Notes: generated by a model not told the origin, from the letters alone. 13,651 nucleotides of DNA from Euperipatoides rowelli (GCA_003024985.2 PXIH01S0015486.1); one strand, 5' to 3'; counted from the first letter of the stretch, positions 1-11,200 are shown. Numbers and translations: made by a program.

Positions 1-486
1 CATATTATAATTTTGTCATTTATTTTTACCGAAAATATTTACAAAATGATATTTTTCTGAAAATTTTTGGCCACAATGCCAATGTTTTTTTTTTTTTAAA
101 TATGATAGCCTACCTGTTTAAAAGCCAAGTTCTATATGTAAAATGTTAATGATAATAATTTATTGGCTTTTATTTTTTGGGCTAAAATTATTCTTCAACT
201 TCAGTGTCAAGTCCATGTAAGCATAATAAGCTACAGTGGAGTTCTCATTCTTTTTATTTGATCAAATGATCTTTTTTACCTGTACATCTACTGGACTGAC
301 GGTACAAAAGTTTTTTTTTTTTTTAGTTATATTATTTTGTTTTATTAACTGAAGATATTTAAATATCTTTGCTACTTTTATTATAAGCTAACAATTTAAA
401 ATAACAATGGGTATTATTTTATCAGACTGCATAACAAAATTAAGAAACATGATGTGAGGAACAAGATCACATGACCACATTTCTAC

Positions 487-605
487 AGGGTAACAAGCTG
501 TTCTGATTTATTTCCCCTAAAACAAATACAAATGTTTCAGAAAAATGCTGTTCTGGTCATTCATATTTGTTTTAGGGAAAATAAATGAAAACAGCTTGTT
601 ATCCT
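487..605. repeat. Long imperfect inverted repeat (42-bp arms, 35-nt loop)
   Basis: The left arm 487-528 and the reverse complement of 564-605 agree at 38 of 42 positions without gaps, including the shared blocks TAACAAGCTGTT and CCCTAAAACAAATA. The transcript could fold into a long hairpin. Weaker, gapped similarity may continue outward to about 431 and 661, which would fit an older palindromic MITE. I could not find a clear target duplication. A microRNA-like precursor is the alternative. Confidence 0.8.
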
Positions 606-836
606 AAATTACAGCAAATATTGTGACGTGACAAGCAGCCTGAGAAATCTTATTCGTTAAAATATACACCGTCTAATAATTAATAATTAAAAATAGCATA
701 GATATTTATAATATTCACTTAGGTTAATTTAACAAATAATATATATCAAAACATTTCTAAATGTGGTATTTTTCAGATAATAAATATTTGTGCAGTTAAG
801 ACCTAAAGTATTCTGAATTATTTATTATATGATTGT

Positions 837-844
837 TCAGGCAA
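837..844. repeat. Left target-site duplication of the hAT-type MITE
   Basis: TCAGGCAA abuts the element's first base at 845. It matches the right copy at seven of eight positions. Confidence 0.7.
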
Positions 845-1013
845 CAAGGGTGTATTTAAGGTGTCCAGGGGGCCTGGACACCCTCCAAAATTTTAAACTT
901 TAAAAATCTAGACAGCCTAAATAGGAAAACAAAACGTCCATACAACCAAAAAAAAAACATCAAAATTATAGAACCCTGACACCTTCCAAAATAATTTTCT
1001 GGCTCCACCCCTG
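845..1013. mobile_element. hAT-type MITE (169 bp) with 8-bp target duplication
   Basis: The element begins CAAGGGTG and ends CACCCCTG, so its termini match as inverted repeats at 7 of 8 positions. It is flanked by TCAGGCAA (837-844) and TCAGGCAC (1014-1021), an 8-bp duplication with one mismatch. Eight-bp duplications and CAGGGG-type ends are hallmarks of hAT transposons. Inside the left end is a perfect 10-bp inverted repeat, GGTGTCCAGG/CCTGGACACC (860-869, 873-882, spacer GGG). A CACCYTCCAAAAT motif occurs near both ends (880-892 and 981-993), in direct orientation. It is too short to encode a transposase, so it would be non-autonomous. A minus-strand open frame across it (856-1080) looks spurious. 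Confidence 0.75.
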
Positions 1014-1021
1014 TCAGGCAC
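1014..1021. repeat. Right target-site duplication of the hAT-type MITE
   Basis: TCAGGCAC starts immediately after the element's last base at 1013. The single mismatch to the left copy is its last position, consistent with modest age. Confidence 0.7.
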
Positions 1022-2008
1022 CTTTTTTTAAAGATAATATTTATTGCACTCGTGGAATATCTTTCATTCATCACCTTCAAATTTAAAAAAAAATAACACT
1101 TTGGTTCGTTTAGATTGTTTTATTTGGCTTTTAGCGTGGATGTGGTAGGGGAGGGGGGAGAGATTTGTAATTTACACTTTAAATAAAATTTTCTGTTAAG
1201 AAAAAATATTTATCTTTAACTTGTGCAAAGTAAATTATTATATACCAGACTGAGAATTATTACATGGATAGGGAGGAATCCTAAACCTAAAAATGAAAAC
1301 GTCAGACATTTTAATAAAAAAAAATGTATAATAGAATAATATCTTTAGCAATAAAAAGGAATTTCAAAATATTGTTGAATTCTCTCCAAATTTTCCCCAA
1401 TTTTTAGGTCCAAAAAACCAGAGTAAAATTTAAAGAGAATATCTTTTTCTTTTTTAAGGAAATTCAAAGTCTATCTAATCCTGATTTCTGTCAGGGATGT
1501 AGTGGCAGTAATTCTTATTTAATTTTGTCACTACTAAGTCTAAAGGAAGGTCTTTATAAATTTGGACCAAGGAAGACCCATGTTTATTGTTGGATTACAT
1601 AATCTACCATCTTGAAACCAAATGATGGTGAATTAAAAATTTTTTAAATATCATCTGTTTTGGCTTACAATTCTTGATATGGGAATTGGGAATGTATATC
1701 AAACTATACACCCTGTTAGAACCTACAGCACTTAATATTTTGATTATCATACACTAATATAGGGAAAAGGGGAGATGTGAAAAATGTACAATAGGGTAGT
1801 AACTTCAATGTCTAAAAAAGCTTGGATAAAATAAATAATTTCAGATGCCAATTCTGTCGGCTGAATTTAAAAGAATATTAAAATATTTAGCCAAGTAAAA
1901 ATTCATCCTGTTGGTCCAAATGTTATTCAAATTAGGGTAAATAATATTCAAAATTAGGGCTGAAAAGTTAACTAAAATAATGATCACTAAATTTGTGAAT
2001 GGAATTTA

Positions 2009-2043
2009 AAAAAAAAAAACCACAGAGACACACACAGACACAA
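2009..2043 (+). repeat. A-run plus CA/GA-rich simple repeat
   Basis: A 12-base-class A-run followed by imperfect CACAGAGACACACACAGACA. It lies just ahead of the dispersed-repeat fragment. Confidence 0.7.
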
Positions 2044-2082
2044 ATCCTGAGATGAAGTAAAGTGCCCTCTATAATGTGAAAA

Positions 2083-2240
2083 TCTATATATAAAATTGAA
2101 TATCTGTCTGTATGTACTGTATCCCAACCATTTGATTAATCTGCACCAGATTTTGCATACTTATTATTTAAAACCCGCAGAAGAAAATAGGCTATATTTT
2201 GACCTAGTTAGAATCCTGGGAAAGGCCAGGATATTAAATT
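2083..2240 (+). repeat. Probable fragment of a dispersed invertebrate repeat
   Basis: The pattern TATATATAAAATTGAAT, then CTGTCTGTATGTACTGTAT, then ACCAGATTTTGCATAC and AACCCGCAGAAGAAAATAGG resembles a repeat tail that recurs in many invertebrate genomes. The recognition is from memory and no family is assigned. A 69-codon open frame here is likely spurious. Confidence 0.35.
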
Positions 2241-2591
2241 TATGTAAATGTACGGTAGGTATGTTAGCTATACAATTTAAAATAAGAGAAATAATATATG
2301 TATAGGCCTAGGCTATATGATTCCAGCTAATAGTAATTTGCAATAAATTACAAGCTGATCATAGTTTAGTAAATGATGGCATAGATAATAGAAGTCTACC
2401 TAGGTTTACCAGCTCTTAAAAATAATTAAATAAAAGTTAAACTTAATATTTCAGGTGAATAATCTTTTCTGTTTAAAAATACATCATTAGAAAAATCATG
2501 TTTCCCCATGACTTTATATTTAAAAGACACTTGCTTCATAATGGTCTGGCATTCATTAAAAAGCAGCACTTGTTAAACGCCCATTTTGGAA

Positions 2592-2631
2592 AGCTGTAGT
2601 TTTCGACAACAATATTATGAGGTGACCTTTA
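2592..2631 (+). repeat. Direct repeat, copy 1
   Basis: Matches 3041-3080 at 35 of 40 positions without gaps. The shared core is CAATATTAT followed by AGGTGACCTTTA. The two copies sit 449 nt apart in the same orientation. Confidence 0.75.
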
Positions 2632-3040
2632 TAATTAAAGCATTATTTAATGTATTATCGAACTAACAATTTAAGCTTGACAACCTTAGCGCAGCTACAT
2701 ACTTGCAAATTGATTCATCCTAAATTCAAGTCTTTCCAAACTGGCTGTGGGTTTAGAAGAAAAATGCTGGCTAAGGTTTTTGAAGTCTCTATCATTTTCA
2801 AACTAGATTAAGTTCATAACAATTAAATCACACAAATGGTTAAATGAAATTCATCAATAGAGATACACTGTAGAAAGTTTTAAACTTTTTTTTTATACTT
2901 TATTTGCTATAAGTTGTTTGCAATATCTTGGCCATGACAAACGAGGATCAGATATTTTGAATCTTGAACCGGTGAACATTTTAATAGAAATATTTTTATT
3001 TTTATCTAATTGCCAGTTGTTGTGTCTTTACTTTACTAAA

Positions 3041-3080
3041 AGCTCTAGTGTTTGACTACAATATTATAAGGTGACCTTTA
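3041..3080 (+). repeat. Direct repeat, copy 2
   Basis: Partner of 2592-2631, with mismatches at five positions. Flanking sequence is not clearly similar, so the repeat appears to be bounded on both sides. Confidence 0.75.
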
Positions 3081-3650
3081 GGTATTAACAAAATAGCTAA
3101 AGGAACATAGTTTATTTATAGCAAAGATATAGCTATAACAAGTTCAAAACTCAACATTCCAATTCTGAAGTAAGTACTGCCTTAATAAGACAGCTTCTAG
3201 AACAACATTAGCTGCTGCTAGATACAAAATCATATGTTACTGGCTTCAATATAATTATTGTATCTTTAAATCATATACAACAATATTGTAAGCATTGGAA
3301 TTTATGTGGCTCCATAATGGTAAATCCACTAATTAACAGGTTGTGATTATCCTCATTTTATTTTGGGGATAAAAAAAATATCTTTATGCGAAAAAAATAT
3401 ATCTTAAAAAGATAGGGGGCTATGTTTTTTTTAAAAAACTCCTAGCTTGAGCTCTGAGTAAATGTACACATCACAGAGTAGCTTACAAACAGAGCGAGAT
3501 TGTGTCCAAGATTATTAAAATATGTTTACATAATAATAAAATATGGAGACGAAAGGAGAAAAATTGTAAAATAATTTTAAAAATGCCTTTAAAAGTCTAA
3601 TTTTTGTTAAATCTTCACTAGAAGGTACTTTTACAGGTCTATTGTCAGAC

Positions 3651-3659
3651 AAAAAAAAA
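3651..3659 (-). terminator. T-run downstream of the tRNA-like element
   Basis: Nine T on the minus strand, four nt past the 3' end of the tRNA-like unit. The position suits Pol III termination, but A/T runs are common in this intron, so chance is possible. Confidence 0.3.
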
Positions 3660-3663
3660 CAAT

Positions 3664-3743
3664 GTCCGTGGCAGGATTTGAACATGTGATGTCTGGGTTT
3701 TCCATTTTAAAGTTAGCATGCTTGCTATCTGTGCCGCCAAGAC
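3664..3743 (-). repeat. Degenerate tRNA-like element (tRNA pseudogene or SINE head)
   Basis: On the minus strand this 80-nt unit has a B box (GTTCAAATCC, 3674-3683) and an A-box-like region near its 5' end (GGCACAGATAGCAAGC). Its ends can pair as TGTCT with GGACA, one base wider than the unit. A run of nine T lies four nt downstream on that strand (3659-3651), like a Pol III terminator. The T stem pairs at only three of five positions and the anticodon stem is poor, so a working tRNA is unlikely. Confidence 0.5.
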
Positions 3744-5096
3744 ATAGATGGTAGCTATTGCTTTCTCATTGGCTGGAAACAATACATTTTTCAGCATTTA
3801 ATAAATAATCACTGCCATTGTAAAAATCATGTATAGTTAAAATAAGAAAATTATTTAGAGGAAGTAGAGCCTAGATAAATATTAGGCCAGATAAGTCATA
3901 TTTGATATAACGTAAATATCAATAAAGTTTATTTTCTTCCATTTTGGATTTTGATTGTGTTGTGATGCATTGTGGGTAGTGCACTTAATCCCGATGATTT
4001 TACTAGGGGTAGTAAGAACTCACTCCTTTAGTGCTTGGAGTTTATTAAAATCCGCAAAAAAGCGTGCACTTATGTACTCCGAGTGCTCAGAGTTTTTTAA
4101 AAAATGTAGCCAGGAAGAATGGTTGATGCAGTGCTGACACCTGATGGTAATATTTCACTTTATGTTGTAAATGCATTAGTAAAATAAAAAATCATATCTG
4201 CTATAGCCTGTTTGAATAAAATGCTAAAAATCGTTTTGTCAGCAAAAGTAATTCCATTCCCAATTTAGATTTAGGTGCTGGTAGATAGAAACTTGGAACT
4301 TTTCAACACTTTCACTGCTGCTCCTTTAAGTATGTGGAAAATGATAATTTTATATGATCATAAATCATATCACATGTCACAACCAGGCCTCAACTCAATA
4401 ACACATTTTACATAGATTCTGAGTGTCGACATTGAAAATATATTTGAAATACCGAATATGTACCTACCAGACTTATGATCCCACAACTTATTCAACTTTC
4501 CCTAGTTTCCTCCTTTTCTTAACGTATTTTGAAAAGATTATGGCGAGGAAGAAAATTCTTGAAATGAGGTACCATAAAAGGAAAATGACATTGGGCGTTC
4601 CTTTAAAGCCAATATCTCACTTATTCAGATGAACAAGAGATTATATAAATATGAATTAAAAATATATAGCCTATCTAATTATCAATCTTCAGTGAGCTTG
4701 TACTATGTAGCTACATTTTAAAAGCGTGGAGTATCATATCATACAGTTAAATTTTAAAAAAAAAATTAAATTTATACACCAAACAAAATCTTGCCTGGTC
4801 AATCTTTAAAAGAAAACATCAGAATACTTAGGTAACATTTTGGTATTTATCATAATCCACTGTAATTTATTCTGTAAAGAATGTTAAATTATTATAGTTA
4901 ATAACTTTTATTTGACTATCAAAATAATTTTATACTTATTTATTTTCCTTAAATTTTTAAAATTGTTTAACTATATTATTATCTGTATAGACTGTATTCC
5001 AGTTCCATGTTTTTGAAATTACTAATTGCAATATTTGTTTTAATACAATTTGTGATTTTTTTCTATATGAATACCAATATTCTATTTGCTATTGAG

Positions 5097-5111
5097 AAAA
5101 AAAAAAAAAAA
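5097..5111 (+). repeat. Poly-A run near the acceptor
   Basis: Fifteen consecutive A about 110 nt upstream of the splice acceptor, with further T and A runs at 5138-5170. Likely simple sequence. Confidence 0.8.
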
Positions 5112-5179
5112 CTGGAGCTGAATACGGCTTTACATTTTTTTTTTTAATGTTTTGCTAGCAGAAAAAAAAATTATGTTTT

Positions 5180-5220
5180 GTTTAAATTATTTTCTTATTG
5201 AATTTTTTTATTTGTTCCAG
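5180..5220 (+). other. Splice acceptor and pyrimidine tract before the giant exon
   Basis: A T-rich tract ends in TTTGTTCCAG at 5211-5220. The coding frame upstream of 5221 meets TGA at 5199-5201, inside the tract, so the frame cannot extend further as exon. With AG at 5219-5220 the exon starts with two bases of a split codon (a phase 1 intron). The first in-frame Met at 5238 has no reason to be an initiator. Confidence 0.9.
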
Positions 5221-8200
5221 ACTCAAAAGATGATGAAATGGAGCTAGAGGGCATGGGTGATGATGCCATTTTAAATGATGAGATCAAAGACAATTCTATG
5301 TTGAAGCAAGCACTTCTAGATTCTACCAAAGGCGGATGTTCAGACACTTCTGTAGATCAGATCCATATGTGCCCTTATTGTAATTATACTAGTGTCAGTG
5401 ATATGCAGATACGAGCACATGTAATATCCCAGCACATGCAGAGACCTAAGGAGCTTCTGTGTCCTTTATGTCAGGAGGAATGCAAGGATAAATCACGGCT
5501 GGAATCACATTTAGTTCAGGTACATAATGTAACACCGGAAGGACTGCAACGTCTATTAGTCATGGTAGATCAGGGGGATTGGATGTTACCGCCACCAACT
5601 ACACCCAGTCCGGCAGCTACTGCGAACGATGAATCAAATGATGGAAAATCAGATTTAGAAGGAGATTTAAAAATTAATGAGAATTGTGAACAAGGAAACA
5701 CAGGATTAAGTGATAAAGATCAAAGTGTTGAGGAATATAGGTGTCAAACATGTGCAAAAACTTTTAGTAATATTGATGCGCTATATGCTCATCAAAATGA
5801 GCTGGGACATTTAGAAATGAAACAGACACCCCGCGGGCCAGGGTATCTTTGCTGGAAAAAAGGATGCAATCAATATTTCAAAACAGCTCAAAGCTTACAA
5901 ATTCACTTTAGGGAAATTCATGCCAAACGTCAACAATTGGCAGTGTCAGAAAGGCATGTTTATAAATACCGTTGTAATCAGTGCAGTCTTGCTTTTAAAA
6001 CTATTGAAAAATTACAACTTCACTCTCAATATCATCTAATTCGTGCAGCTACTAAGTGTGCTATTTGTGGTAGGAGCTTCCGTTCAATTGCAGCACTGCA
6101 AAAACATCTTGTGTCAAGCCACATGGATTTGAGTGAAGAAGAACTTAAACAATATCGCATGGCTATTGCGAATAATCCTCTACTTCTTAGTGGGCATTTA
6201 ATAGATCCTCAAACTTCAGAACTCTTAAAAAAAGAAAATAAATCTGATGACTTAACAACTGACAATCAGGATGAATTATCTGTGGATGCCTCATTTATAA
6301 GTCAGGGAGAAGATAGTAACTCGGAGGCACCACAGAATTTTGGATTAGAAATGGAAATAAATGAAAATAATGAAACTTGCTCAGGGGAAGGAAGCCATGA
6401 ACAACAGCTTGTAGATGATTATCTCAATAGCCAAGCCATTGCCGAAGATAGCTACAATGACCCAGCTCGTAAATATAAATGCCACCGTTGTAAGGTTGCT
6501 TTTACAAAACAAAGTTATTTAACTAGCCATAATAAAACTTTATTACACCGAAAAGGAGATAAACTTAGTTATCCAATGGAAAAATATTTAGATCCAAATA
6601 GGCCATATAAATGTGAAATTTGTAAAGAATCATTCACTCAAAAAAATATACTTTTAGTTCATTATAATTCTGTGTCTCATTTACATAAATTAAAACGAAG
6701 TATAACAGAAAATAAAGCAACTACACCTCCGGCAGATTCAGACAAAAAGCCATATAAATGCAATATTTGTAAAGTAGCCTACAGTCAGGGATCCACTCTG
6801 GATATTCATATGCGATCAGTGCTTCACCAGACAAGAGCCTCCAAACTCCAAGAGCTGGCTATGACTGGACAAGTAGATCTTAATGCACCTCTTGTTGAGC
6901 AGCCAGAACCCACCAAGGCACAACAACATAAAAAAATCCTTGCTGAAATGCTTAGTACCAAACAGACATCACCAAACACTTGCATTATCAATGAGCAAAT
7001 ACCTTCACCTCAAGCTATAAATACACAGCAGCCATCTCCTGTACAGTCATCACAAACACCGGTTCAAACATCGGTTCAAGCATTGCCTTCACATTCACCA
7101 ATTCAGCAATCTCCCCAAACACCCGTACAACACCACAAGCCTGTCTCTCAAGCTAGTCCTACACCACCTATTGCTCAGTCTGCACTTTTTCTCCCCCCTC
7201 AAGTGCCAAATCAGCCGGTGTTTACTTGTCAGAGGTGTAATTCAATATTTATGACTCAAGATGCTCTTCACCAGCATCAGCAAATGTATTGTTATTTTCA
7301 GCCAATGTCTTTGATTACCCCTCAACAAGCAGCAGCCGCCGCCGTAGCTACTGCAGCAGTTGCAGCAGCAGCCTCAACAACATCACTACCTCAGCCTCAA
7401 CCTCCTCACATAAAGAACAAATTCTTATCTCGAAATAAACTGACCATTTATAAGCAACTCCTGGAGAGTTATGGCTTTGATCTGGTCATGCAGTTTAATG
7501 AGTATACTCAAAAGGTTCCTGCTAAGCCACCACCATTGGATTTGGAAACTAGTGTTTTTGAAAATAATGAAAAAATTGAAGAGAGGAAAATTAAGGAAGA
7601 AAAACCAGTAATAAAAATTGAAATGAAAAAACTCAGCGAGATTAAATTTGAATTTGAAAGAGAGGAGAAATCTAGCCGGCTGGATCTCCCAGAAATAAAC
7701 AAGCAAACTTGTAAGCAATGCAATAAACAATTCTCAAGTGTGTGGGTTCTGAAGGCACATAGCGAAGAAATCCATAAAAATGTGGTTCCCCTCGAAGCAG
7801 TAGAGATGTTCTCGGATAAATTTAAAGAAAAATATGATAAAAAACATGCCTCTCAACAACAGCAGAACCAACAACAATCTTCAGTGACAGAAAATCCAGC
7901 TCCAGTTGAAATGTCACCTATTCCGGCTGCTCCCCCAACACCTCAACCCCAACCCCCACCAACACCAACTACAGTTGCAACAGTAACTGCCCCTCCACCT
8001 CTACAACCAATGGAATTTCAGCAGCTGCAGTTTCCGCAATCACTTGTTAATATGGGCTTTGGTATGGGTATGGGTATGGGTATTCCTTTAAACATGAATA
8101 TGTCATTAGCCATGAATATGCATCCACCTCTCATACCAATCATGATGCCGCCACATTTTGATGCAATGCCACAACAGTCAATTCAAACAATGGATCCCAA

Positions 8201-11200
8201 TTTTTTAGCTAATCAACAAAAATTATTACAACAGCAGCAGCAACAACAGGCACAGCAGCAAAAACGTGCCCGGACTCGTATTAACGACGAGCAGCTGAAA
8301 ATCCTGAGGGCTCACTTTGACATTAACAACTCTCCGAGCGAGGACCAGATTCTGGAAATGTCCGAAAAATCAGGCCTTCCCCATAAGGTCATCAAACATT
8401 GGTTCCGTAATACCTTGTTCAAGGAAAGGCAGCGCAACAAAGACTCCCCATACAACTTCAGCAACCCGCCGTCCACTACTCTTAATTTAGATGAGTATGA
8501 AAAGACCGGGGAAGCTAAGGCCAAGCCACTGGAACTAAACGACAATGAGAGCGATGAAGTAAAAGATGATTATAAAGTAGAGCAAAAAAATAAAGATTTT
8601 GAGCAGAGCAATATCTGCATTGGTATTAATGGTAACCTAATTCCAACTATATCTGAAATGCCAATTCATCCACCATCTCCAAAGCCTACAACATCTTCGC
8701 CCTCCATCTTGCCATCAAAAAATTGCAGCGGCATTACAAGTTTTTCCACAACTTCTTCCCTTAGCTCTCCTGCGTCAACTACGAGTAGTGCTACAAGCTC
8801 CTGTGAGTCTGCCACCACATCAACTATCATCGGTGCTCCACAGCAGCCAAAGCAGGAGCCAGGCCGCCGGGCTAATCGAACACGCTTCACCGACTATCAA
8901 ATTAAGGTGTTGCAGGAATACTTTGAGAACAACGCCTATCCTAAAGATGACGACTTGGAGCACCTGTCCAAGCTGCTGAATCTCAGTCCGCGGGTCATTG
9001 TTGTTTGGTTCCAGAACGCTCGACAAAAAGCACGCAAGGTATACGAGAACCAGCCACCGCTCGATCCTGACGACGAGGGCTCGGGGCGCTTCCAAAGAAC
9101 TCCTGGCCTAAATTACCAGTGTAAGAAGTGCTTGCTGGTGTTCCAGCGCTACTATGAACTTATCAAACATCAGAAGACGCAGTGCTTCAAGGAAGAGGAC
9201 CGTGCCCTCGCTAGCCCCTCAGGTATGGATGACTCCAAGTCGCACTCGTCGCTAGAGACGGAGTCCAGCCTGCAAGATGATAATTCAGCTGTGGCGGCAG
9301 CGATGACAGCGGCAGATGACCAGGTGAAAGTGGGCCAAGAGGGTAACTTCCGCTGCGAGAAATGCAATCTCGTCTTCGGCAGGTTTGATCTGTGGCGGGA
9401 GCATCAGAACGTACACCTTATGAACCCCACACTTTTCCCACTCTACCCGGCCACCAGCCCATTTGGAATGCTACAGTTTGAAGCTCAACAGCAACCACAC
9501 CCCTCTCCACCCAAACGCAAGGTATCGGAAGAATTTGATGATGAGAGGGATGATCAGCCTAGGGACAAACGTCTGCGGACCACTATCCTGCCTGAACAAC
9601 TGGACTATCTCTATCAGAAATATCAGGTGGAAAGCAGTCCAAGTCGAAAAATGCTGGAGAACATTGCCAGGGAAGTAGGGTTGAAGAAGCGTGTGGTACA
9701 GGTCTGGTTCCAGAATACACGAGCCCGTGAACGNAAAGGACAGTTCCGTGCCCACCAACAAGCAATACATAAACGTTGCCCTTTCTGCCGTGCCTTGTTC
9801 AAGGCCAAATCAGCATTAGAGTCCCATCTGGCTACAAAACATGCAGATCAGTTTAGTAAAGGAGAAATCAACATTGACAATATTCCCGATGGGGATAGTG
9901 AGTCAAGTGTTGGGGAATCTCCTCAGTCATGTACATCTGACACTATGCAAAAGTTTATGACATCATTTGGCATGATGCCGGTCGGAGCCCCTCTCATGCC
10001 TACTAGTATGTTTTCTCCAACGAGTGAAGCCTTGCAAAACACCATGAAGCAATATTATGAAGACTCATTAAAAAAATATTTGGATCAGTTAAGTGTTCCC
10101 AGTCATCATCCCCATACTGAAAATTCCAATACCTCAACACCAACCGATTTAAGATTGAAAAATAAAGCTTCTGCTGCAGTTGGAAAAGCAGAAGAAGTTG
10201 GAGAAGTCACAGATGCTCCTCTTGATCTCAGCAAACCTGTAAAAATTAATACAGAACATGAAAAACATTTGGAAGGACCTTTGACAGATCTCAGTGAACG
10301 GAGTTTTGATGATCAGACTTCAAACAGGCATTTAAGTACAGATGATAATCATTCAACACATTCTGACTCATCTGATAATATGGAAGGTGAAGATTATGTA
10401 TATCATGATAACAGCTCAACCTCACCACAAAATCATCCAAACAATAGAGCAGGGGGTAGCAAACGGTATCGCACCCAGATGACAAACATGCAGCTGAAAG
10501 TGATGAAGACGTTATTTGCTGATTATAAAACACCAACAATGGCCGAGTGTGAAATGTTGGGACGTGAGATTGGACTTCCCAAACGAGTTGTCCAAGTGTG
10601 GTTCCAGAATGCTCGAGCCAAAGAGAAGAAATCTAAACTGGCCTACGCTAAGCATTTTGGACAGGAAATTGACTTCAGTCGCCCGCCTGAAGAATGCAAA
10701 TTATGCAACTTCAAGTACTCGCATAAGTACTCCATCCAGGATCACATCTTTACTAAAAAGCATGTTGATAATGTGAAGAAGTTCATCGAGGGGCAACAAG
10801 AGGCTGAAAGGGATTATTCTGATCCAATGGGTATGAACAAATTAATGCGGCCGCAAGAGGAAACTCCGGATCCAGCACGAAAACCGTGGGAAACAGGAGA
10901 AACCGCTGCTGCCGCCACCATGGCCGGACATCCTCATTTGGCTCAGCTGCACGCTTTGGGTCTGCATAGCCTGGGTTTACCGGTCCCACTACCCGGTATG
11001 AGTCCTACCTCAGCTTCTATCGGTTCAAGTGTATCACTTTCCGATTCAAACAAGGATAAAAATAAGCTCAAAGAATCAGTGAAGATCAAAAAGGAAAAGG
11101 AAGAACCTAAATCAGAGAACAAAGTAATTAAGGAGAGTCTAGCATCTGTACAGAATCCTCTACTGACCAACCCATTCGGAGATTTTCCTATGATAACTAC

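Larger units (their letters stand above)
1..5219 (+). other. Upstream intron of the ZFHX gene (partial)
   Basis: About 5.2 kb of A/T-rich sequence with many A and T homopolymers. Open frames here are short and carry no finger or homeodomain signature, so I see no upstream coding exon. Apart from the repeats listed separately I find nothing firm. The reading frame of 3955-4137 is not protein-like. A regulatory role is possible but unsupported. Confidence 0.8.

Noticed and set aside
2301-2318. Overlapping palindromes TAGGCCTA and GCCTAGGC as a protein-binding site
   Set aside because: Eight-base palindromes occur by chance at this scale and nothing nearby supports a role.
3664-3743. A functional tRNA gene
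   Set aside because: T stem and anticodon stem pair poorly and the apparent anticodon would read a stop codon; only the promoter boxes and end pairing remain.
3955-4137. 60-codon + strand open frame in the upstream intron
   Set aside because: No domain, no splice context and no homology recognised; length is expected by chance. The nearby GCATTGTGGG resembles a vertebrate ZNF143-type site, but one match is too weak to call.
5238-5240. Met codon as the true protein start
   Set aside because: It lies 17 nt inside an exon that begins after a clear acceptor, the frame is open back to that acceptor, and ZFHX proteins have a long N-terminal region encoded by earlier exons.
8312-9808. Several minus-strand open frames across the homeodomain region
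   Set aside because: They mirror the G/C-richer coding strand, overlap each other in different frames and show no recognisable domain.
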